Positions 10,490-20,293 of a DNA stretch of 64,000 bases are shown here, in pieces. The notes below the pieces were generated by a model. That model was not told the DNA's origin. It searched no databases and saw only the letters and a program-made list of their open reading frames with translations. The stretch covers positions 106,648 through 170,647 of the forward strand of contig JBBHKE010000847.1 in NCBI GenBank assembly GCA_037447655.1. The letters run 5' to 3'. Position 1 is the stretch's first letter. Each line of letters begins with the position of its first letter. Source of the stretch: Zygnema cylindricum. Its lineage: Eukaryota; Streptophyta; Zygnematophyceae; Zygnematales; Zygnemataceae. The translations under genes were made by a program, and so were the position numbers.

Positions 10490-11522
10490 AAGAAAAAGAC
10501 CGAGGGTCCATGACACGACCTAATAATGTGCATCTTTGACGTTCTGTAAGACTAGGAGCGGCTATAAAGCCAGGAATGAAATGCATGAGGTGTTCTCATT
10601 CCGTAGAGGTAGGCTCTTCGAGCTCACCGGTATTAATGTTTCGGAGCATGCCAGGACCGTCATTAGATTATGCATGTGAATGTGGGTAAGAAACTAAGGT
10701 AGGAAGCACCTTGAGAGGTTTACCCAGGACACTGAAATTAGGGGGATAGTCATTTTGAATGCAAGGCTGCACTTTATGGAAAGGAAGGAGGGTAGCGTGA
10801 ATGTCTGTAGGAGGAGGACAAACTAACAAGTTGGCCTCACGGAGTCTACCCATATCGATAAGGTTCGTCCATTTGGAGAGAACCTGGTGTGCTAGTGAAC
10901 CATGGCAAGTTGCTTCAATAATAAGAGGCAGACGAATTAATTGTTCGATCCGTTGATAATCAGCCAAAACTGTAGGGCTTGGATCATTATAGGCTGCGAC
11001 ATTTTCCAAGATATACCCCATAAGATGATCTAAAGTTTGTAGAATATGCAGGATGCGAACCAATTCAAAAAAAAAATTGGTGCGGGGATCGGCTAATCCG
11101 AGACCTTTCCCAACCCGGGACATTCCCTGGCACTCCAATCCGCCAAGAACTAGATTGATTCGACTAATCTCTAGTAAGTGATGGTTGCCCACAACCCGAA
11201 TGTCTTGTGGGAGGGCAGTATGCATATGCTCATATGCAAATTATGGTAACAAATGCGGGTATTTGGAATGTAACTGATTACAATGATGTAATTGTGCTTT
11301 CCGTGCTAACGGATCAATCTCAACCGAATAATACAATCGGATTAATAATCCATTCTGCAAACAAACAAGGAGGGAAGTGCCCATTCTAACGAAGAGGTCC
11401 AAAATCACCATTCCATTTGTATGAGGTTTCAATTGGACCGGATTCCAATTAATGGGAAGAAACCCAGAAGAGTCTGTAGGGACTGGGATTGTAGGAGAGA
11501 CCGGAGAAAGTGGAATTGACAA
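10490..11522 (-). pseudogene. C5 cytosine DNA methyltransferase of gypsy-DNMT copy 1
   Basis: Homologous along its length to the DNMT of copy 2 (17020-18413). Visible motifs: I as VILDLFVRMGTS (degenerate, the usual G-x-G replaced), VEIDPLARKAQ, IV as GGLECQGMS with the nucleophile Cys, LFFELVRIL-like FFFELVRIL, VI as YILENVAAYNDP, the target-recognition side segment PTLVSYPHSH, and X as TERQRCTLLGRVMDP near 10500-10550. The frame is broken between 11241 and 11225 and again near 10668. The degenerate motif I suggests loss of cofactor binding. Known role of the family: transfer of a methyl group from SAM to C5 of cytosine in DNA. Confidence 0.8.
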
Positions 11523-11525
11523 GGT

Positions 11526-11780
11526 TTAGTTATAGAGTCGATCAAATTTCCTCGTATCTATAAGAAAACCAGGGTCACTTAAAATTTCTGGTAAGTAACA
11601 ACTATTGGGGAGAATTTCTTCAGCTGACAATGAATGAAACATTTTGGCCCCCACCAAATTCCCTGAAAATGCATGTATGGATGTGGCCGAATTCGCCATA
11701 ACACGCATGGGCTTCCTAGCGGAAATTAGCGGAATACAGATTTTGCGTTCCGGGAAGTTAGTGGGCCTAAAAGAAAATGT
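11526..11780 (-). pseudogene. Spacer between protease and DNMT, copy 1
   Basis: Encodes the segment ANSATSIHAFSGNLVG, FHSLSAEEILPNS and a DTRKFDRLYN end, colinear with residues 65-120 of the long reading frame in copy 2. No known domain recognised. Frame breaks on both sides. Confidence 0.65.
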
Positions 11781-12308
11781 CTAATCATGCATGTCAACTC
11801 TACCCCCTACACAAAATATAACGTCATGTCCCACTAGGCATTCATAGTTACTACACTTAGTGACCAAAGCGTGAACCGAGATCTCATCAAATTCTGTGGC
11901 CGTTCCGTTTTGGAACCTGAAAACGAGCGGTTCCTTAGTGATTTTTAGGACTGGCTCGGTTGTACCCGCTGATGTTAACAAGCGGGTAGAAGTGGTCTGA
12001 AGCTTGTCCGGAGTTAGACCAAGCTTGAGTGCAAAGCTAGAGCCCAATATCACCGGCTTTGCACCCGTATCCATAAGAGGCAGGGAAGGGGCTATACCAC
12101 TTATCAACAATGCACCCTTGTCGTTATCCAAAAAACTGATGTGAGGATTGAGGGAATTTCGCTCCCCTATGGAAATAGGCTGAATAGTAGCAAGATTTAT
12201 GTGCAGCTGAAGTGCTTGTAACGCGACAGTTGCACCTGAGCTATCAGAGGTAAAGGAGATAGGGGAGATTTTTGGTGAGTCGGAAATCATAGTGGATAGA
12301 ATGCACAA
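11781..12308 (-). pseudogene. Aspartic protease region, copy 1
   Basis: Contains LPLMDTGAKPVILGS, a retropepsin-type active site D-T-G, then LKLGLTPDKLQ, LLTSAGTTEP and a C-terminal block HALVTKCSNYECLVGHDV. Gag-Pol cleavage is the expected role. The active site is intact here, whereas copy 2 has DTC. A stop comes shortly after the domain, which separates it from the downstream spacer in this copy. Confidence 0.75.
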
Positions 12309-12838
12309 ACATTCTTTTACGCGGTGTGCCTCGTGTATAGTTCGGTTTCGGGCAAGGGAGAAGGTTCTTTAGTGAATGACAAATGGAAGCGTTTGTTAGG
12401 AGTTTTACCGTCACGGCTGTGATCGGTGGAACCTTTGTCGAATGTAGCCTCTCGTTGTTGGATGGTGGAATCGCGTAAGATTCGACCTGCCAACGTGGGC
12501 ATGTGTACAACAGTGCGAGCCATGCCTGTAAACTGTGGTTTCATTTGAGTGATGAAGGCTGCCAATTGTTCCTTCAGCATAGCCGCCCTTTGCTCTTACA
12601 TTTCTAAACTCTCTCTGCCTCTTAGAGATACCCTAGGTGGTGTGGTGTCCTTTTCCGGTTCTTTAACCGGTTAAACCAGTTTTGCGGATCGAGCGGGAAT
12701 GCCACCATTCTTAATTTAGATCTATGTAAATTCGGGATCTTTATATGACAAAGTTGGACGCAATTATGCGGTTTGCTTGCAATGTGTATAGTATTTTGTC
12801 TGGGCATATTAATAATGTCAAACCCCGCCTTGCCACGT
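12309..12838 (-). pseudogene. Gag C-terminal part, copy 1
   Basis: Minus-strand remnants colinear with 18840-19400 of copy 2: a hydrophilic tail (FITQMKPQFTGMARTV, LAGRILRDSTIQQ) and, above 12700, decayed zinc-knuckle DNA. Reading frames are interrupted. Homology ends at about 12838. Confidence 0.65.
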
Positions 12839-13830
12839 TTACTCACACCAGAACAGCAAACCCGGTTACGACATTATGAGATCCCTCGATTAAGATTTCA
12901 AAATGGTGCAAAATCTGATTTCGCGAAATCGCTCTACGCATTGGTCACCAAATGTAGTGATACTGAGTGTTTAGTGAAGCCCGATGTGATTTTAGAGTGG
13001 GGCGTTGACATATCGATAATTTCCTGTATTTATCCAATTATCCGGAGAAGAAATTTGTCTCCGTAATTCAACCACGACAACCAATACATATTACTCCATA
13101 TTAATTGTCCATGCTATTCATAAATTTGGGTTTGATTTTCATTCTCACAGCGGAGAAGTGCGCTCCGTGGGTCCGTTTTGCTAAGTACTACGTTAATCCG
13201 GGTTTGTGTGATTCTCGCGAGTTTGATTGCATTTACAAACACTTGATTCTTTATAGAGTTCCCTCGCCGTTTCGTTTGATGGATCATGACTTTTTTATTA
13301 GTCATTTTAATATTTACAAAATATATTACCTCTCTACTTCGCAAGCCCGATTACTTATCAACCTCTTTGCTTATGGACATTATTCTTCTTCAGCAGAGCA
13401 TCAGTGCAATCTTTACCTGGGACAATATGATATCATTTCCCAATCGGCTGTTCACGTAAACAACCTTACCTGGGATATTGGGACGATGGGCGATCAGCGC
13501 TTTTCGATGTGGAACTAATGGGTCTTCTCTTTAGGTTGGGGTGTCGCGAGAAATGCGAGCAATCAAGGTCTGGATTTGTCAATGAACTAAAATTATTCTT
13601 TGAATTACTTGTTATCATGCATTTTGCAATCATTAGATGGGTGTTGGGATATATTTAAGCATTGCGACCTATGATCCTCACCAATGTTATAATTCTGGCG
13701 GACAAAACATTGGTGGTCCTCCGCGTTCGTGATGGCACGAGTCGGCCCGTAGGACGTGGGAGGGATAAAGAAAGAGCTAAAATTATGTTAAGTTGGTTGG
13801 ATGTGGTTTGGTGTGGCGGGCGGTAGTCAG
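12838..13830 (+). pseudogene. Decayed third gypsy-DNMT copy, plus strand
   Basis: In the plus direction there are diverged but ordered matches to copies 1 and 2. The end of protease and spacer reads RFQNGAKSDF and LYALVTKCSDTECLV at 12890-12990, and DSREFDCIYK at about 13215-13245. A motif-I-like LLINLFAYG lies near 13355. Then NELKLFFELLVIMHF and WVLGYI lie near 13585-13655, parallel to the KLFFELVRILHF and MGYILENV of copy 2. Stops and frameshifts abound. It faces copy 1 head to head at 12838. The alignment is my reading by eye; the KLFFEL block is the strongest evidence. Confidence 0.6.
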
Positions 13831-14017
13831 ACTGCGTTATAGGCCGGTATAGGTTAAGCAGATTCACAGAACTTTGGTCCTATGGATCAGCGCTTTAAGC
13901 ACTTTGACATGTTATTGGTGATGGGATACAATCGATGATCGGTTTACTGAAGATGCAATATCTTGATAAACCCTCGTGCCTCTTTTAGCGACACCGGACT
14001 GCCCCTCGAAACCATTA
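13831..14017. other. Gap between copy 3 remnant and LTR D
   Basis: About 190 bases with no gene or repeat recognised. Confidence 0.3.
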
Positions 14018-14335
14018 TGTAGAAATCGATGGTTGTTTTATTATTTTCTAGGTCTAAATTGGAATATAGAAAAGAAGTCGAGGCAGTGTGCCTCTAACTT
14101 CTCTCTCCAAACTCCCGCACTTGTTGCAGTCACAGAGAAGTTGGAGAGGAAGCTAAATCCATGGCTACCTAGGCTATCCAGAGGTTTACAGAATGATATT
14201 TTATGTTCTATCTTTTTTGGGTCCTGCAGTTCTCATACTTGTCGTAGTCACTGAGAATTCACAGGCAGCCATGTCTGCCTTAGACAGATGAGGAGATAGG
14301 CAGAAGATTAGGCTCCTGCAAAAACAATGTTGCCA

Positions 14336-14405
14336 CAGACAGTATTTGATCCTGCAACCTCCGGACACCAGCCGTACGAACTAGGCGCCCGCCTTATCCG
14401 TCAGG
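14336..14405 (-). other. tRNA-like module inside LTR D (antisense)
   Basis: On the minus strand: GACGGATAAGGCGGGCGCC, later GTGTCCGGAGGTTGCA and B-box-like GGATCAAATACTG. The start resembles a tRNA A box. Antisense to the element, as in all members. Confidence 0.4.
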
Positions 14406-14583
14406 TCTTAATGAATCGTTGCATGAGCCGTACTCGATGGCATATTCCATTTAACATCCTACGAAACGAAACGCAACAGGGAATGTGTGGTACTGCACGA
14501 AATGCAGTAGCGCACGAAATTAATGAAACAAACATTTAATTTCGACAGACGAAGTTAAATGTCGCGATCGACGGTTCGCAAAG

Positions 14584-14681
14584 CGAGAACGAATTTCAAA
14601 CGATCAACACGGAATGTTGACCGTCGAAATTCAACGGTCAACACGGAACTTTGACCGGTGAAATTCAACGGTCAACATTTA
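14584..14681. repeat. Short tandem repeat in LTR D
   Basis: Three to four diverged copies of a unit of roughly 30 bases built on CGATCAACACGGAATGTTGACCG / AAATTCAACGGTCAACA. It is internal to the U3 part of the LTR and could be an enhancer-like repeat, but that is inference. Confidence 0.5.
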
Positions 14682-15256
14682 TTCGGCGCGCCGTCAGATT
14701 TAACGGCTGAAATCGATCGCCGTAAAAAGAACGGACGGCACGCATGAGTGCCGGTATGCCGGAACTACTATCTAGGAGCAATTTGGCAAAAAAGGAGGAA
14801 ATGACACGTGGCATCATCCTATTGGATGCCGAAAGAGGAAAGGGACAGAATGACGTTGACCTATTTGACACGTGGCAGACCGGGAGTGGTGCCGAATATA
14901 TCCGTACATAAAGTACGACGGCTTCTGTACTTTATATGTACGATAGTTAGGGTACTCTATTTTGATTGGTTTAGAATAGCTATTAGGAGTAATTCAAGAC
15001 TTAGAAAAATATTGAAAAGTCCTCTCTCTCTCACAGGCCATCTGTACAAATATGCTGTCTTTGAACAGCCATAACTCAATGCTCAGGTGAGCAAATTCAG
15101 TGATTCTTTTTGCAGCGGACTCAGGGGAGTCCACGCTACACAGGGGTGTAGTCAGTCAGAGTTTTTGCGTCTTAGGGTGGGACTTATTCATTGTCAAAGT
15201 CAAAAGTACATATACTATCCTAGAGGCTTCACATAAGCTGGACATTCTGTGTACCA

Positions 15257-15523
15257 ATGGAGGTCACAGAATTACAGGTTATGGGCCCACCCTCTAGGGT
15301 GCCCATTTTTAATGGAACAGGGTTCATTTATTGGGAAACCATGATGAGGGGTGCAATGTTTGAAAAACGGCTATGGGGCATTGTGAGTGGTCGTGTGGGT
15401 CGGCCATCCGCTAAATTGGGAGTTCCACGAGGGTTTGGAGGATCTCGGTTCACTGGGGGATCTGCAGGGGCAGAGGGGGTGGAGGATGTTGCAGAAAGCA
15501 CCATGTCAGACAAAGGGAAGGAG
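15257..15523 (+). pseudogene. Copia element D gag, 5' part, stops at the N gap
   Basis: ATG at 15257 followed by LQVMGPPSRVPIFNG, YWETMMRGAMFEKRLWG and WGIVSGRVG, the same Gag start as elements A and B. The open frame reaches the run of N at 15524. Sequence after the gap does not continue as Gag, so either the assembly joins unrelated pieces or the element is truncated there. Confidence 0.75.
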
Positions 15524-15533
15524 NNNNNNNNNN
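15524..15533. other. Assembly gap (10 N)
   Basis: Ten unknown bases. Sequence on the two sides is not obviously contiguous in the genome. Confidence 0.95.
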
Positions 15534-15764
15534 GGCCGTATTTTAACGGAAAACCCCATCGCTGCCGGCTACCCTTACCCGGCATAACGGTAAGCCTGAC
15601 TTTTTACGAAGCCGTCATAAAGTTACCTGAAACAAAAACCTCCAACATTCAAACGATCTACAATGTAGCTACTGGAGTAGTAACGGAGAAGATGATAGCT
15701 TCTCGTACGACGAGTGTAGCTTACGCATAACTGACTTAATTTTTTCCAGCCTAATTTTACAGTA
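15534..15764. other. Unrecognised segment between gap and gypsy-DNMT copy 2
   Basis: 231 bases with no match to the neighbouring copia or gypsy elements that I can see. A short open frame in plus exists, but no motif is recognised. Homology to the gypsy RT begins abruptly at about 15765. Confidence 0.4.
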
Positions 15765-16660
15765 GGTCTACTGATTGCCTCTACCTTTGCTTCGAGAGGA
15801 GTGATCCCCTCAGCCGAGATAAAATGGCCGAGGTAAGGCACTCCCTCGGCTCCAAAGGTGCATTTCGCTGGATGACATTTTAATCCGACCTTTTTTAATT
15901 CAGTCAATACGCATTCGATGTGAGCAGCATGCTCTTCGATAGTAGAAGAGGCAATGATGAGGTCATCGATGTAACATCTAGCAAACTTACAACCTCCAAA
16001 AACAAAGTCCATTGAAATACTGCCGAAGCATTTTTCAGTCCGAATGGCAATACGGCCCATTCCCATCGGCCGTCGCTACCCCAAAAGGCAATTTTATGCC
16101 GGTATTTTTCCTCTATCTCAATTTGATTGAATCCCTGACGGAGGTCAAGGATACTTAAATAATTTGCTCCGCCTACGTGATCAAATATTTCTTCGCGAAG
16201 AGGCATGGGATGACAATCTTAAACCGTTCTACCATTTAGTTCACGATAGTCACCACACATTCGACGTTCAGTAAAATTACCCTCGGAATCCTTTTTCCGA
16301 GGCATGACAGTGGGAGCTGCAAATATGGAGTCTGGCCAATAGATTAGGCCGGCTTCCTCTAGTTCACTACATCGTTTGTCTACCATTTCCCATTCAGTTT
16401 CAAACAAACGATGTTTCATTTTAAATATTGGGCGATCATCTTCGAGATCTATCGACATCTTATAAGCGGTGTGACGACCCAAATCGTTCATAGAAAAGGC
16501 AAAGGCATCGACATTTCGTAAAACTACATAATTCAGTAACTCTTATTCTGCCTTTGTTAGATTGGTGCCAAATTTCCATTTAGCAGCATCGGGATTTTCG
16601 GTTGTCATAGCTTCTATGGCTTGTGCAAAGGCCAACTGCTCATCTGCGATAAGCGTTTGA
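15765..16660 (-). pseudogene. Gypsy-type RT, copy 2
   Basis: Starts with AFAQAIEAMTTENPDAAKW and a stop near 16543. Then come MNDLGRHTAYKMSIDLEDD, WEMVDKRCSELEEAGLIYW, TVMPRKKDSEGN and MCGDYRELNGRTV. From 16206: LSILDLRQGFNQIEIEEK, WAVLPFGLKNASAVFQ. A small deletion then shifts the frame, and FARCYIDDLIIASSTIEEH appears at about 15990-15930, followed by YLGHFISAEGITPLEAK to the break point at 15765. The catalytic YIDD is preserved. Compared with copy 1, about 20 bases of the segment after PFGLKN are missing. Confidence 0.85.
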
Positions 16661-16936
16661 CCTAACTCGTAAGCTACAGGTGTTTGTTTAAGGGTATTAA
16701 CCGAATGATTCCAACTGCGTGTTGGAAAGTAGCACTCCAATGAGGAGTGGGTGGAATATGCATGGGACTTGTAGACTGGACAGCCGTGTATGCGGGAATA
16801 GACAAAGACATATCGCCAGGATTGAGGAAATCGTAGATAGAGATTTTCGGAACTGGTTGAATTGGAGAATGAAAGAGGAAAAAATGAAATGTGGTCCTTT
16901 GGAGAGTGGGACGGAAAGATTTTTTTAGTGATGCAT

Positions 16937-16948
16937 CCCCCCCCCCCC
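16937..16948 (-). other. Poly-G tract at DNMT-RT boundary, copy 2
   Basis: Twelve G on the sense strand against ten in copy 1, followed by the shared GCATCACTAA. In this copy one minus frame is open from just before the tract (16998) to the start of the RT (16543), reading GGGGCITKKIF and later QTPVAYELGQT. Motif X of the DNMT lies just upstream in another frame. Confidence 0.6.
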
Positions 16949-17019
16949 AGCTGGTTGAGACGGATGTGCCTGAGAGTGGCGACCAATTGCAAACCCAAGA
17001 CCTAGAACAAAAGACAAAG

Positions 17020-18413
17020 ACAGAGGGTCCATGACACGACCTAATAAAGTGCACCTTTGACGTTTTGTAAGACCAAGAGCGGATGTAGTGCTAGGAATGA
17101 AAGGCATGAGGTGTTCGTTCCGTAGAGGTAGGCTCTTCGAGCTCACCGGTATGAATGTTTTGGAGCATGCTAGGACCGTCATGAGAGAATGCATGTGAAT
17201 GTGGGTAAGAAACTAAGGTAGGAAGCGCTTTGAGAGGTTGACCTAGGACATTGACAGTGAAATTAGGGGGACAGTCCTTTTGAATGCAAGGTTGCACTTT
17301 ATGGAAAGGAAGAAGGGCATCCTGAATGTCTGTAGGAGGAGGAGGAACTAACAAGTTGGCCTCACGGATTCTACCAATATCGATCAGGTTCGTCCATTTG
17401 GAGCGAACCCCGTGTGCAAGTGAACCATGGCGAGCCGCGTCAATAAAAAGAGGCGGACCAATTAATTGTTCAATCCGGTGATAATCAGCCAAGACTGTAG
17501 GTCTTGGATCATTATAGGCTGCGACATTTTCCAAGATATACCCCATAGGATGATCTAAAGTTTGTGGAAAATGCAGGATGCGAACCAATTCAAAAAATAA
17601 TTTGGTGCGGGGGTTGGTTAATCCGAGACCTTTCTCGGCCCGAAACATTCCTTGGCACTCCCATCCGCCAAAAACTAGATCGATTTGACCAATCTCTAGT
17701 AAGTGATGGTTGCCAACAATCCGAATGTCTTCTGGGAGAGCAGTATGCATATGCTCGTATGCAGATTTTGGTAACAAATGCATGTATTGGGAATGCAACA
17801 GATTACAATGATGTAATTGTGCTTTCCGTGCTAACGGATCAATCTCAACCGAATAATAAAATCTGATTAATAATCCATTCTGCAAACATGCCAGGAGGGA
17901 AGTGCCTATTCCAACGAAGAGGTCCAAAATCACCAATCGATTTGGATGAGGTTTCAATAGGACCGGATTCCAATTAATTGGAAGAAACCCAGAAGAGTTT
18001 GTAGGGACTGGGATTGGAGGAGAGACCGGAGAAAGTGGAATTGACAAGGTTTGGTTATAGATTCGGTCAAATTCCCTCGTATCTATAAAAAAACCTAGGT
18101 CACTGAGAATTTCTGGTAAGTAAAAACTATCGGGCAGAATTTCTTCTGCTGACAATGAATGAAATATTTCAGATCCCACTGAATTCCTTGAAAATGCAGG
18201 TATGGATGTGGCCGAATTTGCCATAACAGGCATGGGCTTCCTAACGGAAATTAGCGGAATGCAGATTTTGCGTTCTGAGAAGTTAGAGGGCCTATAAGAA
18301 AATGTCTGATCATGCATATCAACTCCACCCCCTACACAAAATATAACGTCATGTCCCACTAGGCATTCATAGTCACTACATTTAGTGACAAGCCTGAACC
18401 GAGATCTCAGCAA
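17020..18413 (-). CDS. C5 cytosine DNA methyltransferase in a gypsy retrotransposon (copy 2)
   Basis: A 440-residue open frame (18413-17091) contains the DNMT catalytic core. Motif I is VILDLFVGIGTS (residues 161-172), the SAM site. An acidic ribose-binding E lies in VEID (189-192). Motif IV is GGWECQGMF with the nucleophile Cys253. The block KGLGLTNPRTKLFFELVRIL follows, motif VI is ENV (295-297), a motif-VIII-like segment is AARHGSLAHGVRSKWTN, and the substrate-side segment is PTLVSYPHSHAFSHDG with a TG-x-x-EEP block. Motif X, LTKRQRCTLLGRVMDP, follows at about 17065-17020 in another frame, so one frameshift separates it. The canonical Pro before the catalytic Cys is Glu in both copies. The expected reaction is methylation of cytosine in DNA, perhaps the element's own cDNA. 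Activity is not shown. Confidence 0.85.
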
Positions 18414-18795
18414 AGTATGTGGCTGTTCCGTTCTGGAACCTGAAAACGAGAGGTTTCTTAGTGATTCCTAAGACTGGCTCGGATGTACCCGCTGATGTTA
18501 ACAAGCGAGTAGAAGTGGTTTGAAGTTTGTCTGGAGTTAGACCAAGCTTGAGTGCAAAGCTAGAGCCCAATATCACCGGCTTTGCACACGTATCCATGAG
18601 AGGCAAGGAAGGGGCTATACCATTGATCAACAATGCACCCTTCCCGTTATCCAAAAAATTGATGTGAGGATCGAGGGAATTTCGCTCCTCTATGGAAATA
18701 GGCTGAATAGCAGCAAGATTTCTGTGCAGCTGAAGTGCTTGTAACGCGGCAGCTGCAGCTGAGCTTTCGGAGATAGAGGGGATTTTTGGTGTCAA
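18382..18795 (-). pseudogene. Aspartic protease region, copy 2
   Basis: Colinear with copy 1: LPLMDTCAKPVILGS, LKLGLTPDKLQTTS, LLTSAGTSEP, PLVFRFQNGTA. The active site reads DTC where DTG is required, so this protease is probably inactive. The frame changes near 18400 into the DNMT-containing frame (a one- or two-base indel compared with copy 1). Confidence 0.75.
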
Positions 18796-19005
18796 AAATC
18801 ATAGTGGAAGAATGCACAAGCATTATTTGACGCGGTGTGCTTCGTATATAGTTCGATCCACTATGTTGAGAGCTTTAGCCGCGATGGCTGAAGCGGTTTT
18901 GGTCAAAGGAAGAGAAGGCTCTTTAGTGAATGACAAAGGAATGCGTGTGTTATGAGTTTTACCGTCACGGCTGTGATCGGTCGAACCTTTGTCGAACGTA
19001 GCCTC

Positions 19006-19569
19006 TCACTGTTGGATGGTTGAATCTCGTAAGATTTGACCTGCCAACGTGGGCATCTGTACAACAATGCGAGCCATGCCTGTAAATTGTGGCTTCATTT
19101 GAGTCATGAAGGCTGTGAATTGTTCCTTCATCATAGCCGCGATTTGCTCTTGCATTTCTAAACGCTCTCTCTCTCTTTGAGATACCTTAGGTGGAGTGTT
19201 GTCTTTCTCCGATTCTTTAACCGGTTTAACCGGTTTTGCGAATCGAGCGGGAATGCCACCATTTTTAATTTGGTTCTGATAGGAAAATTCTGGGTTTTTT
19301 ATATGACAACGTTGAACATAGTGTCCGGTTTGCTTGCAATGTGTACTGGTAACAGTTTTGTCTGGACACATTTGGGCATCATGCCCCGTCTTCCCACAAC
19401 AAAAACATAATCGGTTTCCGAGAGCAACAGGTGGGGTTCCCATGGCCGAGACTTTTGGCGGTCGGTTATTAGGGCGAGGATTCTTCCATGGTGGAACAAT
19501 CCGTCCTTTCCGGACCGCTTTAGGATGGTTATGGGCTTCCCACCAACAATTTTGCATTTCGTATTCCAC
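19006..19569 (-). pseudogene. Gag nucleocapsid part with zinc knuckles, copy 2
   Basis: Encodes a basic segment (PPWKNPRPNNRPPK), a canonical CCHC knuckle CFCCGKTGHDAQMC, and a second knuckle-like HCKQTGHYVQRC that has lost its first Cys. Then comes a charged, Met/Gln-rich tail (MQEQIAAMMKEQFTAF). CCHC knuckles bind genomic RNA during packaging. The upstream capsid part lies in other frames. Confidence 0.75.
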
Positions 19570-19669
19570 GGCATGCTGGGCGGCTTGGTCGAAAGTGAAA
19601 CTTCAAGCCGTATGTTTGAGTAAGATGACTCTGGATAAATTTCTTAGACTGCCTCGAAAACTATCCTAC

Positions 19670-20293
19670 AAATTTGTGGACAGCTTCAACATCCGACATT
19701 AAGTCCAGCAATGCTTCACGGAGAGATTCCATACGACCAGGCATGGCAAAGGCGGTCTCTCTTGACTTCCGTTCGAAGTTCATTAACTCACGAACTTGGT
19801 CAAGGTTTTGCATACGCTATTCCGCTTGCAACATTTTAAACACGACAGAGAGCGGATCCAGTATACGGATCGTCATCGCTGGTCGTGCTGGAATTCCAGC
19901 ACGTGCGGCTATAGCGAACTGCTGCAGTATTTCCGCAACTGCAACTGTAATAACATCACCGTTGAGATCAATGACTTCCAGAATAGCCGGTTTGTAAAGA
20001 TTTTTTGGTTGTCCTATAATAGCAGGACTCCCAGCGAAAGCTGGAGAAAAATCTGTCATCGCAAGTACGGAATCATACTTGCGGGAATAAAGAGTAAGGG
20101 CTGAACCGCGAAGATAACGGCCTAAAAGAGAGAAAGCGACACGTAGGTCAAACCGTTCTTGGTACCGAAACGCAAGATTACGCCTTTCGGTATCGAATAG
20201 CTTTCGAAAATGCGATAAAGTCACGGTGTCTTTCATTCCTGGAAAACAGAAATGAAGGCGACCCCCTCCCTCAGATGTGGAAGCCATTTCCAA
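19670..20293 (-). pseudogene. Gag capsid region, copy 2
   Basis: Starts at ATG 20293 (MEMASTSEGGGRLHFCF). The first part carries FRYQERFDLRVAFSLLGRYL and LAMTDFSPAFAGS, a helical hydrophobic pattern of the Gag capsid type. A break follows near 19817. The next frame reads NLDQVRELMNFERKSRET and EALLDLMSDVEAVHKFVG, ending at a stop near 19670. The start is chosen because it is the first ATG of the frame and the leader lies upstream. The family assignment comes from position before the knuckles; no close relative is recognised. Confidence 0.6.

Larger units (their letters stand above)
8940..12838 (-). mobile_element. Gypsy-DNMT element copy 1 (truncated at both ends)
   Basis: Order on the minus strand: Gag tail with remnants of zinc knuckles, aspartic protease, spacer, C5 cytosine methyltransferase, linker with poly-G, reverse transcriptase, start of RNase H. 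This is a Ty3/gypsy-like Pol by RT sequence (FGLKNVPAVFQ, YIDDLI). The order protease-DNMT-RT is the same in copy 2 (15765-20625), with which it is mostly colinear. The 3' part (rest of RNase H, integrase, LTR) is missing at 8940, next to copia B. The 5' part stops at about 12838 against an inverted, more decayed copy 3. Confidence 0.85.
14018..15158 (+). repeat. 5' LTR of copia element D
   Basis: About 1141 bp, from TGTAGAAATCGATGG to a CA end at 15158. Same family as LTRs A, B and E (TTTTCTAGGTCTAAATT near the start, GCAAATTCAGTGATTC near the end), but in plus orientation and longer. It holds several CGGTCAACA-type repeats around 14590-14680 and the tRNA-like module on the minus strand at 14336-14405. 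The gag start follows at 15257. Confidence 0.75.
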
